Assembly: GCA_001880285.1 (NCBI GenBank)
Contig: CP016269.1
Span: forward strand, 2,428,501 to 2,492,500
DNA length: 64,000 nucleotides
DNA from: Flavobacteriaceae bacterium UJ101
Lineage (GTDB): Bacteria; Bacteroidota; Bacteroidia; Flavobacteriales; UJ101
Direction: 5' to 3'
Positions within the stretch are counted from its first letter, which is position 1; every line of letters starts with the position of its first letter. Made by a program: the position numbers and the translations under genes. The notes beneath the pieces were generated by a model. The model was not told the origin of the DNA. It ran no database searches and was given only the letters and a program-made list of their open reading frames with translations. Shown here in pieces: positions 1-8,514 of the stretch.

Positions 1-1092
1 GGCTAAAGGATCATCTTGACTTCCTGTGGGAATTAAATACGAAGCATCAAATTCAAAGTCAGAGAAAGCTAACCCAATACCAGTTGTAATGTACGGTTGA
101 TCTCCTTTATCTTCGTCTCCATATTTATAACCAGCTCTAACAGCTAAAGCGTCATTATACTTATATTCAGCACTTACACCTACTGTACTTGCAGATTCAC
201 CAAATAGAGAAGAAGTTATACCACTTATCACACTGTCATCAGGTAATACATATACATCTACTACACCATCTCCATCATTGTCAACAGCATCTGCTAATGG
301 AACTAATACTTTATTATATTCTAAACCAAGGGATAGAGTACTGATATCACTGAAAATAAAATCATATCCAGCTCCAATTCCTAAATTGGTTGGTAGAGCA
401 GTTTCTGTTGCAGTATTAGAAGTATCATAATCTAATTTAGGACCAATATTTTTAATATTTGCCCCTAAACGAATTCGACTATCAAAACTTCGACCACGTA
501 TAACATCCGTTTGATAAAAAGCTGAAATATCAGCAGCAAAAGTGTTGGCTGCTTGACGACTTTCAAAACCGACTTGAGTATTGTCATAAATATCAGAACG
601 AATATAACGACCCGTTACCGCCATAGAGAATTGGTCACTTAATAATAAACCATAAGATAGGTCAATGGCAAATTCATTGGGTTTGAAAGTTCCTTGTGGA
701 ACAATGTCTCCTGTAGGACCAATAGTGTTATTTTCTACCTCTCCCATGTTAAAATAATAAATACTAGCAGCTAATGTACTACGTTCAGCATCTCCTAAAT
801 ATTTAAAAAAGGTAGCATTTAATAAAAAGGTATCATTTGAAATTTCATTTAACCAAGGCGTATATGAAACAGCAAATCCAGAATAATTTTCATTAAATAA
901 GTATTTAGAAGGGTTCCAGTATTGTGAATAAGCATCTGAACTAGTGGCTACTCCCATATCAGCTAGACCACCTGCACGAGCATCGGGAACGATAGATTGG
1001 AATACAGCTCCCGTAACAGGCCTTTGATTAATTTGTGCAAAAGCAAGGGAACCAGATGTAATCCATAGAAGTCCTAAAATAATTTTTTTCAT
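1..1092 (-). CDS. porV: Type IX secretion outer-membrane protein PorV (partial, C-terminus off the window)
   Basis: I translated this from the minus strand; it is open from an ATG at 1092 to the left edge, giving 364 residues with no stop. A signal peptide (MKKIILGLLWITSGSLAFAQ) is followed by the PorV hallmark stretch SIVPDARAGGLADMGVATSS and a WNPSKY motif, then alternating beta strands typical of a FadL-like barrel. PorV (LptO) is the outer-membrane shuttle that binds type IX secretion C-terminal domains and hands cargo to the PorU sortase. The family is usually somewhat longer, so I infer that only a short C-terminal piece is missing. It is divergent from gldJ. In the F. johnsoniae locus, as I remember it, porU lies between porV and gldJ, but here it does not. 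Confidence 0.9.
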   Translation of the reverse strand, partial: MKKIILGLLWITSGSLAFAQINQRPVTGAVFQSIVPDARAGGLADMGVATSSDAYSQYWNPSKYLFNENYSGFAVSYTPWLNEISNDTFLLNATFFKYLGDAERSTLAASIYYFNMGEVENNTIGPTGDIVPQGTFKPNEFAIDLSYGLLLSDQFSMAVTGRYIRSDIYDNTQVGFESRQAANTFAADISAFYQTDVIRGRSFDSRIRLGANIKNIGPKLDYDTSNTATETALPTNLGIGAGYDFIFSDISTLSLGLEYNKVLVPLADAVDNDGDGVVDVYVLPDDSVISGITSSLFGESASTVGVSAEYKYNDALAVRAGYKYGDEDKGDQPYITTGIGLAFSDFEFDASYLIPTGSQDDPLA

Positions 1093-1147
1093 AAAATTAA
1101 AAATTTATGTTTTCTTTTTTAATATTTCAACGTGTTAATTTTCAAGG

Positions 1148-1155
1148 CAAAGATA
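1148..1155 (-). promoter_or_regulatory. Candidate -7 element for porV
   Basis: On the minus strand this reads TATCTTTG, a full match to the Bacteroidota TAnnTTTG element, 56 bases ahead of the porV ATG. No clear -33 TTTG is visible, so this is a motif match only. Confidence 0.45.
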
Positions 1156-1309
1156 TAAAATGATATTCATAAAAAAATTAAAATTTTAATCTTCTCCTTT
1201 TAATAATAATTTGTAATGAAAACGTGAATTTTCAGAACTTATTGTTAAAAAATAAAAGTTTATGTAAAATATTTTTTCTAAAATTTCGTTATCTATAACA
1301 AAATAAAAC

Positions 1310-1317
1310 TATTTTTG
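1310..1317 (+). promoter_or_regulatory. Candidate -7 element for gldJ
   Basis: TATTTTTG matches TAnnTTTG and ends 45 bases ahead of the gldJ ATG. The 270-base porV-gldJ gap therefore carries one candidate element in each direction. A weak TTTCG lies about 21 bases upstream as a possible -33 box. Confidence 0.45.
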
Positions 1318-1362
1318 TAGCGTTTTAACAAAAATCTAGTATTTAAAAAACAGTTTTTCAAT

Positions 1363-3087
1363 ATGAAAATGAATAAGATAGCAATTCTAACAACACTATC
1401 AATTTCTCTATTAGCTTTATCAAGTTGTGGGAAGAAAACCAGTGATCATGCAGATAGTTTAACTGGTTGGGAAGACAATGAAGAAACAGGTTGGTATTTT
1501 AGTGGAGATAAAGATCCAGGACAAGGAGGGCCAGGAATGGTATTTGTTGAAGGAGGAACTTTTACAAAAGGACAAACAAAAGACAATGTGATGCACGATT
1601 GGAATAATACTCCAAGTCGTCAACAAGTTCGTTCTTTTTATATATCAGAAACAGAAGTTACTAACCGAGACTATAAAATGTATTTAGCATGGTTACGTTT
1701 GTTTTTCGATCCTAGAATTGAAGACTATAAAGAAATTTATAAAGGAGCCTTACCTGATACTATGGTATGGCGTAATAAATTAGCCAGTCAAGAACTATTT
1801 GTAGAAAACTATTTTAGAGATCCTGCTTTTGATTACTATCCGATTGTTGGAGTTAACTGGTTACAAGCTAATAATTACGCAGAATGGTTAACGGATCGTG
1901 TAAATGAGAAAAAATTAATGGACGAAGGTGTTATTGATAAAGATATGTATGTTTTTGAATGGTCAGATAGTGCTGAGTTCTCAAATTCAAAACCTGCTTT
2001 TTTCCATAAACGTTATAAGGAGATGGGAACCAATATGTTTGGTGAAGAATCAAATATATTTACAGACCATAAAGAAGCTAATGAAAGTGCTGAGAAAGCG
2101 GCTGCTTCATCAGGTAAAAAAGGATTCTTAGGAATCGGGGGAGGAAGTAAAAAGCATACCAAAGCTGGTGGAGCTTATAAAACATATAATCAAAAATGGA
2201 AAGCTATGGCTAAGGCTAATTCAAAAGCCATCGCTCCTTATAGATTACCAACCGAAGGTGAATGGGAATATGCTGCATTAGCGTTAATGGAAAATCGTGA
2301 ATACAACCGATATAAAGGAAAAGTAATTCCTGAAAAAGAATTACGTCAGAAAAAAGGAAAAGCTCGAGGTGATTTTATGGCTAATATTAAAAGAGGTCGT
2401 GGAGATTACTCAGGTATTGGTGGATGGCAAAATGATGGGTATGCAATTACATCTCCAGTTAAAAAGTTTAAGCCAAATGATTTAGGAATATATGGTATGT
2501 TTGGTAATGTTGCTGAATGGACTGCTGATGTATACCGTCCAATTATAGATGATGAAGCAAGTGATTTTAATTATTATAGAGGAAATACTTTCAAGAAAAC
2601 GATCCGTGAAGATGGAATGGTTGATATTGTAGGAGTAGATATTCAATATGATACATTAGATGATGGTAGAATGGTTTACCGTGCTTTACCAGGGCAAGTT
2701 AGAGAAGAAGTATATGAGGATGCTAAAAATTATCGAGATGGTGATTTCCAATCATTATTAGATCCTTATCAAAATATTGATGAAGAAGGAAACGAGGTTG
2801 CAGTTGATACAGATTCTGAATTTAATAGTCCAAAGAGAGAATTTATCGTGACAGAAGATGGAAGAGTTGTTTTACAAAAAGATAATACGGATGTTACAAC
2901 TGATATGTCTGATGAGAATCGTGTAATTAAAGGTGGTTCATGGAATGATAGAGCTTATTGGATGGATCCAGCACAAAGACGTTATATGTTGGAGACAGAA
3001 TCAGCGAGTTGGTTAGGATTCCGTGTAGCTCATGATAAAATGGGGTCAGATGCTTCTGGTTCTCGATCAACAAGAGGTGTAAGATAA
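1363..3087 (+). CDS. gldJ: Gliding motility / type IX secretion lipoprotein GldJ
   Basis: The 574-residue product starts with a lipoprotein signal peptide ending in the lipobox LSSC (Cys22), so it should be anchored in the outer membrane. The rest is a formylglycine-generating-enzyme-like (sulfatase-modifying factor) fold, with GMVFVEGGTFTKG near residue 58, YRLPTEGEWEYAA near 310, GMFGNVAEWTADVY near 380 and a final GGSWNDRAYWMDPAQR...GFRVAHD. GldJ is essential for gliding and T9SS function and stabilises GldK. The length fits GldJ (about 560 residues in F. johnsoniae) rather than the shorter GldK. A low-complexity Gly/Lys/Ser insert sits near residues 245-270. Location beside porV and murF supports the call. 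A strong terminator follows. Confidence 0.93.
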   Translation: MKMNKIAILTTLSISLLALSSCGKKTSDHADSLTGWEDNEETGWYFSGDKDPGQGGPGMVFVEGGTFTKGQTKDNVMHDWNNTPSRQQVRSFYISETEVTNRDYKMYLAWLRLFFDPRIEDYKEIYKGALPDTMVWRNKLASQELFVENYFRDPAFDYYPIVGVNWLQANNYAEWLTDRVNEKKLMDEGVIDKDMYVFEWSDSAEFSNSKPAFFHKRYKEMGTNMFGEESNIFTDHKEANESAEKAAASSGKKGFLGIGGGSKKHTKAGGAYKTYNQKWKAMAKANSKAIAPYRLPTEGEWEYAALALMENREYNRYKGKVIPEKELRQKKGKARGDFMANIKRGRGDYSGIGGWQNDGYAITSPVKKFKPNDLGIYGMFGNVAEWTADVYRPIIDDEASDFNYYRGNTFKKTIREDGMVDIVGVDIQYDTLDDGRMVYRALPGQVREEVYEDAKNYRDGDFQSLLDPYQNIDEEGNEVAVDTDSEFNSPKREFIVTEDGRVVLQKDNTDVTTDMSDENRVIKGGSWNDRAYWMDPAQRRYMLETESASWLGFRVAHDKMGSDASGSRSTRGVR

Positions 3088-3109
3088 TTTAAAAAAATAT
3101 AGTACATTT

Positions 3110-3137
3110 AACCCAATCAATTTTGATTGGGTTTTTT
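3110..3137 (+). terminator. Intrinsic terminator after gldJ
   Basis: An 11-bp perfect stem (AACCCAATCAA / TTGATTGGGTT) with a 2-base nominal loop is followed by T residues. It ends only 12 bases before the murF ATG, so murF needs read-through or a promoter inside gldJ. Confidence 0.8.
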
Positions 3138-3149
3138 ATTATAAGATAT

Positions 3150-4421
3150 ATGAATAGTTTAGAAAATATATATACATTATATACCGAAACATATAAAGTT
3201 TCAACAGATACGCGTAATATTGAAAAAAACAGCCTTTTTTTTGCTCTTAAAGGAGCTAATTTTAATGGAAACAAATTTGCACAGCAAGCACTCGAAAAAG
3301 GAGCACTAGCAGCAATTGTAGATGAAGCAGGTTACGTTACATCAGATAAAATGATTTTGGTAGATGATGTATTAGAAACGTTACAAGATTTAGCACAATA
3401 TCATAGAAGAAAACTAGGATTACCTATTATTAGTTTAACGGGGAGTAATGGAAAAACCACAACTAAAGAATTAATTGTACGTGTATTGTCGAAAAAATTT
3501 AACATACAAGCTACTAAAGGTAATTTGAATAATCATATAGGAGTTCCATTAACATTATTATCGATATTGCCAAGTCATGAAATGGGCGTTGTTGAAATGG
3601 GAGCCAATCATCAAAAAGAAATAGAAATGTTATGCGATATAGCAGAACCTGATTTTGGTTATATAACAAATTTTGGAAAAGCACATTTAGAAGGGTTTGG
3701 AGGGATTGAAGGAGTTATAAAAGGTAAAACAGAGTTATACCAATATTTAAAGAAAGAAGATAAAAAAGTATTGATTAATATTGATGATCCTATCCAAGTA
3801 GAAAAATCTAAAGGAATTCAATCGTATTTTTTTGGAAAAGAAAAAGGAAATGTGTTGATAAGAGAAATTGAAAATAGTACCCCTTTTGTAAGTGTTTTTT
3901 ATAGTGGTTTGGAAATAAATACCCATTTAATAGGGAGTTATAATTTTACCAATATTGCAAGTGCTATTGCAATAGGAGATTATTTTGAAATTGAAGCTGA
4001 AAAAATACAAGAAGCTATTGAAGGGTACATCCCAGAGAACAATCGTTCACAAATAATGGAGAGAAATGGTAAACAAATTTTATTGGATGCCTATAATGCA
4101 AACCCTAGTAGTATTGAGGTTGCACTAGAGAATTTTTCAAAATTAGAAGGAAGGAAAACCGTTATTCTAGGTGATATGTTTGAATTAGGCAGCCATGCTG
4201 TTGAAGAACATCAAAAAATAGTAGATTTAGCTTTAGAAAAGCAATTCGATCAAGTTATTGTAGTTGGAGAATATTTTTACGAAACTCAAAAAGAAGTAAT
4301 TCGATTCCGTTCAACAGAAACTCTTATAGAATATTTAAAAGAGAATAATGAGGTGAATGAAAAAATACTAATAAAAGGTTCTAGAGGAATGAAACTTGAA
4401 ACGATTGTAGATTTTTTATAA
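3150..4421 (+). CDS. murF: UDP-N-acetylmuramoyl-tripeptide--D-alanyl-D-alanine ligase MurF
   Basis: This 423-residue Mur ligase adds D-Ala-D-Ala to UDP-MurNAc-tripeptide, the last cytoplasmic step of peptidoglycan precursor synthesis. Visible landmarks are the N-terminal substrate domain (STDTRNIEKNSLFFALKG), the ATP-binding loop SLTGSNGKTTTKE, the GVVEMGANH motif, ENNRSQIMER and the C-terminal LLDAYNANPSS. I chose ATG 3150 over a TTG at 3123, because the longer version would begin inside the gldJ terminator stem. The last six bases overlap the 3' end of idi, which is convergent. A MurF gene following gldJ is a familiar flavobacterial arrangement. Confidence 0.95.
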   Translation: MNSLENIYTLYTETYKVSTDTRNIEKNSLFFALKGANFNGNKFAQQALEKGALAAIVDEAGYVTSDKMILVDDVLETLQDLAQYHRRKLGLPIISLTGSNGKTTTKELIVRVLSKKFNIQATKGNLNNHIGVPLTLLSILPSHEMGVVEMGANHQKEIEMLCDIAEPDFGYITNFGKAHLEGFGGIEGVIKGKTELYQYLKKEDKKVLINIDDPIQVEKSKGIQSYFFGKEKGNVLIREIENSTPFVSVFYSGLEINTHLIGSYNFTNIASAIAIGDYFEIEAEKIQEAIEGYIPENNRSQIMERNGKQILLDAYNANPSSIEVALENFSKLEGRKTVILGDMFELGSHAVEEHQKIVDLALEKQFDQVIVVGEYFYETQKEVIRFRSTETLIEYLKENNEVNEKILIKGSRGMKLETIVDFL

Positions 4422-4925
4422 ATGATGTAAATACTCTTTGAAAATAATTTTAAACCATTCTGTATAATTCTCAGGATGGTTTTCTATTTCTTGTTTTACG
4501 TCTTCAATAGTTAACCATTTATAATCACTAACTTCTTCAGGGTTAAGAATTGGTTTTTCATTGTAATATCCTATAAAAACATGGTCAAGTTCATGTTCAA
4601 TTAAGTTTTGACCTACATCAGCTTTGTAAATAAAATGAAATTTCTCTTCTAAAGAGCAAGAAAAACCCATTTCTTCTTGTAAACGTCTTTGAGCTCCTTC
4701 TAAATAAGTCTCACCATCACGAGGATGACTACAGCAGGTGTTGGTCCAAAGAAGTGGGGAATGATATTTAGTTGCAGCACGTTGTTGTAAAAGTGTTTCT
4801 CCTTTATCATTGAAAACAAAAACAGAAAAAGCACGATGTAGAACACCTTTAATATGGGCCTCTTGTTTTTCCATTAAACCTATAGGTGTATCTTTTTCGT
4901 TCACTAAAACAACGTGTTCTTGCAT
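4416..4925 (-). CDS. idi: Isopentenyl-diphosphate delta-isomerase, type 1
   Basis: The enzyme interconverts isopentenyl and dimethylallyl diphosphate for isoprenoids such as quinone tails, undecaprenyl phosphate and carotenoids. The 169-residue Nudix protein shows the active-site Cys motif TNTCCSHP, the Nudix-derived EGAQRRLQEEMGFSC, and the metal-binding E..H context ADVGQNLIEHELDHVF. Length is normal for bacterial type 1 Idi. It is convergent with murF (6-base overlap) and is transcribed alone from a good promoter just upstream. Confidence 0.95.
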   Translation of the reverse strand: MQEHVVLVNEKDTPIGLMEKQEAHIKGVLHRAFSVFVFNDKGETLLQQRAATKYHSPLLWTNTCCSHPRDGETYLEGAQRRLQEEMGFSCSLEEKFHFIYKADVGQNLIEHELDHVFIGYYNEKPILNPEEVSDYKWLTIEDVKQEIENHPENYTEWFKIIFKEYLHHL

Positions 4926-4944
4926 ATTGATAAAATTTGAATTT

Positions 4945-4978
4945 CAAAAATAAGGATATCAAATGAAAAATATTCAAA
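4945..4978 (-). promoter_or_regulatory. Candidate promoter of idi
   Basis: On the minus strand a -33 TTTG (4978-4975) and a -7 TATTTTTG (4952-4945) are separated by 22 bases, close to the Bacteroidota promoter layout. The -7 box ends 19 bases ahead of the ATG. Confidence 0.55.
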
Positions 4979-5017
4979 TTAAGAAAAAGAAAATAATAAA
5001 AAATGTATTTTTACCCC

Positions 5018-5941
5018 ATGCAATCTAAGGCAAAATATAGTCAATTAATTAAAGAAAAGGCTTTATCTCTAGGGTTTTTAAATTGTGGGATTTCAAAAGC
5101 GGGTTTTTTAGAAGAAGAAGCACCTCGATTAGAAAAATGGCTTAATGAAAATCGTTTTGGAGAGATGAGCTACATGCAAAACTATTTTGATAAGCGTTTA
5201 GATCCCACTAAATTGGTGGAGGGTTCAAAATCGGTTATTTCGTTATTGTACAATTATTATCCTCATGAAACCCAAAAAGACAATACATATAAGGTTGCTA
5301 AATACGCTTATGGAGAAGACTATCACCATATTGTAAAGAAAAAAGTATGGGAATTACTTCACTTTATTCAGGAAGAAATAGGAGAGGTAGAAGGGCGTGC
5401 TTTTGTAGATTCAGCACCAGTATTAGAGAAAGCCTGGGCCTCAAAAAGTGGTTTAGGATGGCAAGGTAAAAATGGAAATTTAATTTCTAAAAAAGTAGGT
5501 TCCTTTTTCTTTTTAGCAGAGCTGGTTATTGATTTAGATTTGGAGTATGATTCCCCAACAACGGATCATTGTGGAAGTTGTAAAAAATGTATAGAAGCTT
5601 GCCCAACTGATGCGATTATAGAGCCTTATGTGGTAGATGGGAGTAAGTGTATATCGTATTTTACTATTGAGCTGAAAGATGAAATTCCTCAAGGAAATCA
5701 ATTTGAAGATTGGATGTTTGGGTGTGATATTTGTCAAGATGTATGCCCGTGGAATCGTTTTTCAAAACCTCATGATGAAGAGAAATTTTTACCCCATACA
5801 GATTTATTACATTATGATAAAAAGCAATGGGAAGAAATCACAGAAGATGTTTTTAGAACTATTTTTAAAAAATCAGCTGTAAAAAGAACCAAGTTTAAAG
5901 GCTTAGAACGAAATATTAATTATTTAAAAAATAATGATTAG
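5018..5941 (+). CDS. queG: Epoxyqueuosine reductase QueG
   Basis: QueG performs the last step of queuosine synthesis, reducing epoxyqueuosine at the wobble base of tRNAs using cobalamin and two [4Fe-4S] clusters. The protein has the N-terminal cobalamin-binding region ([39 protein letters not shown]) and two ferredoxin-like Cys clusters, [16 protein letters not shown] and [14 protein letters not shown] prefer ATG 5018 (307 aa) to ATG 5003. Family members usually begin just before this point, and the five extra codons coincide with a promoter-like TATTTTTA. Its last 26 bases overlap the convergent membrane-protein gene. Confidence 0.93.
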   Translation: MQSKAKYSQLIKEKALSLGFLNCGISKAGFLEEEAPRLEKWLNENRFGEMSYMQNYFDKRLDPTKLVEGSKSVISLLYNYYPHETQKDNTYKVAKYAYGEDYHHIVKKKVWELLHFIQEEIGEVEGRAFVDSAPVLEKAWASKSGLGWQGKNGNLISKKVGSFFFLAELVIDLDLEYDSPTTDHCGSCKKCIEACPTDAIIEPYVVDGSKCISYFTIELKDEIPQGNQFEDWMFGCDICQDVCPWNRFSKPHDEEKFLPHTDLLHYDKKQWEEITEDVFRTIFKKSAVKRTKFKGLERNINYLKNND

Positions 5942-6404
5942 TATTATAAACAGATAAAAAAACAATTAAATAACTAAAACTGAATAAGATCGTTCTGAAA
6001 TTAAAAGTATAAAATAATTGTTCTTTTTTGTATGGGCATGAAACAAAAAAATACGCCATTATAAAGCTAATAACAGCTGTAATTAAATCCCAAGAGTCAA
6101 AAGTACCATTAGTTAAATGAAAATATTGAATGGTTTCGATATAAAAGCTAAAAATCAAAGGTAAAAAAGCTAAATTAAATTTTTTAATATATAAATTTTT
6201 AGAGATTAGTGTTGCACTAAAAACCCAAAGTCCTTGAGGTAAATTGTAAATTAAAAAATTAGAAATATTTAAAGTGAAATGGTGTGGTTTTGGATAAAAA
6301 TCATAGATAATTTGATTGATTATGATATTCTCTGAACGGAAAAAGGTATAAATTATAAGACTTATGATTAGAGGTAATATAATGTATACATGATATTTTT
6401 TCAT
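5916..6404 (-). CDS. Small polytopic membrane protein, VanZ-like features
   Basis: This 162-residue hydrophobic protein has four to five predicted membrane segments (about residues 7-23, 45-68, 76-90, 103-122 and 139-155). A loop reading [15 protein letters not shown] resembles the GxxDxxDxxxN region of VanZ-like proteins, but the match is weak and no function is assigned. Its start overlaps the stop of the upstream methyltransferase by four bases (ATGA), so the two are translationally coupled. Its 3' end overlaps the end of queG by 26 bases on the other strand. The pairing hints at a lipid or membrane role, but that is inference. Confidence 0.7.
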   Translation of the reverse strand: MKKYHVYIILPLIISLIIYTFFRSENIIINQIIYDFYPKPHHFTLNISNFLIYNLPQGLWVFSATLISKNLYIKKFNLAFLPLIFSFYIETIQYFHLTNGTFDSWDLITAVISFIMAYFFVSCPYKKEQLFYTFNFRTILFSFSYLIVFLSVYNTNHYFLNN

Positions 6405-6979
6405 CCCTTTTTAAAAATTATAAGTTTATAATAATTTAATTTTCCTAGTGATATCTCTTTTTCTTTTTGAAAAGAATTTAAAGCTGCTAAGGTATCAATT
6501 TTAAAGTAAGATTTGAAATGAAAAAGAGAAGAAATAGAATGAAATCCATAATCAATGTAATGTAAAAAATTATTAGGAGTAAAATGATTTAAGATAAATA
6601 GTTTTCCATGAGGTTTTAATAAACGGTAAGCTTCTAAAATCATTTGATTTGGATTTTGTGTAACAGATAAGACATGACTCATTACAATATAATCAAATGT
6701 ATAATCTGAAAAAGAAGTATGCTCACCATCCATTAAAAAGAAAGTATGTGAATTTTGTTGGGTTTTTGCTTTCTTGATCATTGCTTCAGATAAATCGATA
6801 ACCGTTACATTATGATTTTTATAAGAATTAAGATGGGTTGAACCTGCGCCTATTTCTAAAATGTTTCCTTTTGGAAGAGCATTGATTTCTTGAAGTAAAA
6901 TTTTCTTTTGAGGTTTTAGAAAAAAATCAATGGCAGAATATAAGGGAGCAATGGAATTATAAAAACGGGATGTTTGCAT
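6401..6979 (-). CDS. Class I SAM-dependent methyltransferase
   Basis: A 192-residue Rossmann methyltransferase with motif I ILEIGAGSTHL, motif II VTVIDLSEAMIKKAK, an acidic DGEHTSF loop and YDYIVMSHVLSV-like motif IV followed by EAYRLLKPHGKLFILNHF. The overall layout resembles UbiE and PmtA-type phosphatidylethanolamine N-methyltransferases, so a lipid or quinone substrate is possible, but substrate cannot be read from sequence. The gene overlaps the downstream membrane protein by four bases. A minus-strand terminator just upstream separates it from the sigma-factor operon. Confidence 0.8.
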   Translation of the reverse strand: MQTSRFYNSIAPLYSAIDFFLKPQKKILLQEINALPKGNILEIGAGSTHLNSYKNHNVTVIDLSEAMIKKAKTQQNSHTFFLMDGEHTSFSDYTFDYIVMSHVLSVTQNPNQMILEAYRLLKPHGKLFILNHFTPNNFLHYIDYGFHSISSLFHFKSYFKIDTLAALNSFQKEKEISLGKLNYYKLIIFKKG

Positions 6980-6989
6980 AGTGTATAAA

Positions 6990-7016
6990 AATAAAAAAAG
7001 CAGTTTAAAACTGCTT
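6990..7016 (-). terminator. Terminator of the sigma-factor operon
   Basis: A 9-bp stem AAGCAGTTT / AAACTGCTT (6998-7016) is followed on the minus strand by a run of seven T. It overlaps the stop codon of the 48-residue ORF, so that ORF lies inside the sigma-factor transcript. Confidence 0.75.
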
Positions 7017-7161
7017 AATTTTTCATCACAAACGTTGGTCCTAAATTCTTAGTTTTAATCAATTTAATTGATTTTGAATAATTTAAAATAAATTGTATTG
7101 TTGAGCTTTTAGGCTCTGAATTTTTTAAAGAATGTTCTCTTTCAGTGTAAATTTTGCTCAT
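7015..7161 (-). CDS. 48-residue conserved-looking small protein downstream of an ECF sigma factor
   Basis: Reading the minus strand from ATG 7161 gives 48 residues, starting MSKIYTEREH, with a middle TIQFILNYSKSI and ending FVMKN. An ATG two codons earlier (7167) is an alternative start. The stop codon is embedded in the terminator stem. From memory, short Flavobacteriia proteins with a FxLNYSKxxK core occur next to sigma-factor genes, which is why I call it. Function is unknown. Being co-transcribed with the sigma factor 59 bases upstream, it could be a modulator of it, but nothing in the sequence proves this. Confidence 0.6.
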   Translation of the reverse strand: MSKIYTEREHSLKNSEPKSSTIQFILNYSKSIKLIKTKNLGPTFVMKN

Positions 7162-7220
7162 ATGCATTATTATTTTATTTAGATTTAATTTAATAACGTG
7201 AGCAAATCTATTTTATTGTT

Positions 7221-7820
7221 CTAACTTTCTAAAAGAACGATATTTTTTTCATCAATTATTTTACGCAAATTAATTAATGCATAACGCATACGTCCTAAAG
7301 CTGTATTAATACTAACTCCTGTATCTTCTGATATCTCTTTAAAACTCAATCCCATATAAAAGCGTAAGCGGATTACTTCTCTCTGGTCTTCAGGTAAGTA
7401 AATTAATACTTGGTTTAAATCATTTAAAATTTGATCCTTGATGATTGTTGTTTCAATACTGTCCTCATTATTTCCTAATATTTTGAAAATATCGAAATCA
7501 TCATCTTCAGAATTTTTAAATTCCACTTTTCTAAATCGATTATTTTTTCTAAAATAATCAATAACTAAGTTGTGCGCAATTCGCATAACCCAAGGAAGAA
7601 ATTTTCCTTTTTCATTATATTTTTTCAGCTTAAGATTATGAATAACTTTTATGAAAGTATCTTGAAAAATATCTTCAGCTAATTCTTTATTATATAATTT
7701 AGAATAAATAAAATTGTAAACGGCCGATTTATGCCTTATAAGAAGCTCTTGTAATGCCTTTTCATCACCGTCCATATAATCTCTGACCAATACTTGATCT
7801 TTGATATTATGTAATGCCAT
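7221..7820 (-). CDS. RNA polymerase sigma-70 family (ECF-type) sigma factor
   Basis: The 199-residue protein has a region 2 with ELAEDIFQDTFIKVIHNL and the DNA-melting stretch GKFLPWVMRIAHNLVIDYFRK. Region 4 follows with LPEDQREVIRLRFYMGLSFKEISEDTGVSI (in pieces), so it is a two-domain sigma factor. No anti-sigma gene is adjacent. Instead the only downstream gene in the transcript is a 48-residue ORF. Members of this group are common single-copy genes in Flavobacteriia; the regulon cannot be inferred here. Confidence 0.9.
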   Translation of the reverse strand: MALHNIKDQVLVRDYMDGDEKALQELLIRHKSAVYNFIYSKLYNKELAEDIFQDTFIKVIHNLKLKKYNEKGKFLPWVMRIAHNLVIDYFRKNNRFRKVEFKNSEDDDFDIFKILGNNEDSIETTIIKDQILNDLNQVLIYLPEDQREVIRLRFYMGLSFKEISEDTGVSINTALGRMRYALINLRKIIDEKNIVLLES

Positions 7821-7915
7821 ATCGTTACCTTTTAATAAGTTTAGATAAATTATAATGTTAATTTTTCTTTAAAAGTAGATATGTTTTTATAGGCAAAAAT
7901 TTTTGTTTTATGCGA

Positions 7916-7923
7916 CAAATATA
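7916..7923 (-). promoter_or_regulatory. Candidate -7 element for the sigma-factor gene
   Basis: On the minus strand this reads TATATTTG (TAnnTTTG), 95 bases upstream of the ATG. No -33 box is obvious, so support is modest. Confidence 0.3.
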
Positions 7924-8037
7924 TAAAAAAGATTCGATAACTGTAAAAAAATAAGTGTTAAAATAAATAAAAGCTAGTATTTGCTCTATATAAATTATAT
8001 TATTTGTATATCTTTATGGACTAATAAAATGTTAAAA

Positions 8038-8514
8038 ATGTTAATTAGAAAAGGCGTTAGAAAAGACCTTCAAAGAACTTTAGAATTGATTAAAGAGTTG
8101 GCAGTTTATGAACGTGAACCTGATGCGGTTATAATAAATGAAGAAATTCTAAATGAAGAAGGTTTTGGAGAAAATCCTCTATTTGAATTTTTTGTTGCTG
8201 AATTAGATAATACTATAGTTGGAATAGCATTATTTTACTATCGATTTTCAACATGGAAAGGTCGTACGTTACATTTAGAAGACTTGATTGTAGATCAGAA
8301 TTATAGGCAAAAAGGTATTGGAGAGCAATTGTTCAATGCCGTTTTAAAAGTTGCCAAGGAAAAAAATGTAGGAAGAATGGAATGGGAAGCATTAGAATGG
8401 AATACACCTGCATTAAATTTCTATAAAAAATATGGTACTAATATCGATGAAGAGTGGGTTTTATGTAAAATGACTCGTGAGGGTATTCAAGAATATGTAA
8501 ATGAGAATTTATAA
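8038..8514 (+). CDS. GNAT family N-acetyltransferase
   Basis: A 158-residue acetyltransferase with the acetyl-CoA pocket motif VDQNYRQKGIGEQLF (Q/RxxGxG/A) and C-terminal WNTPALNFYKKYGT. The HLEDLIV strand and ALEWNTPA segment resemble diamine/thialysine N-acetyltransferases (SSAT-like), so a small polyamine-like amine is a possible substrate. The open frame extends upstream to a TTG at 7981, but the first 19 residues look non-coding. ATG 8038 gives the usual MLIRKG start. Its end overlaps the start of the aspartate kinase by 14 bases, so the two genes are coupled. Confidence 0.85.
   Translation: MLIRKGVRKDLQRTLELIKELAVYEREPDAVIINEEILNEEGFGENPLFEFFVAELDNTIVGIALFYYRFSTWKGRTLHLEDLIVDQNYRQKGIGEQLFNAVLKVAKEKNVGRMEWEALEWNTPALNFYKKYGTNIDEEWVLCKMTREGIQEYVNENL

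Noticed and set aside
3089-3274. Minus-strand 61-codon frame across the gldJ-murF gap.
   Set aside because: It lies over the gldJ terminator and the start of murF, and its translation is low-complexity.
7981-8037. Upstream TTG extension of the GNAT gene.
   Set aside because: The added residues are atypical and the ATG at 8038 gives the usual family start.
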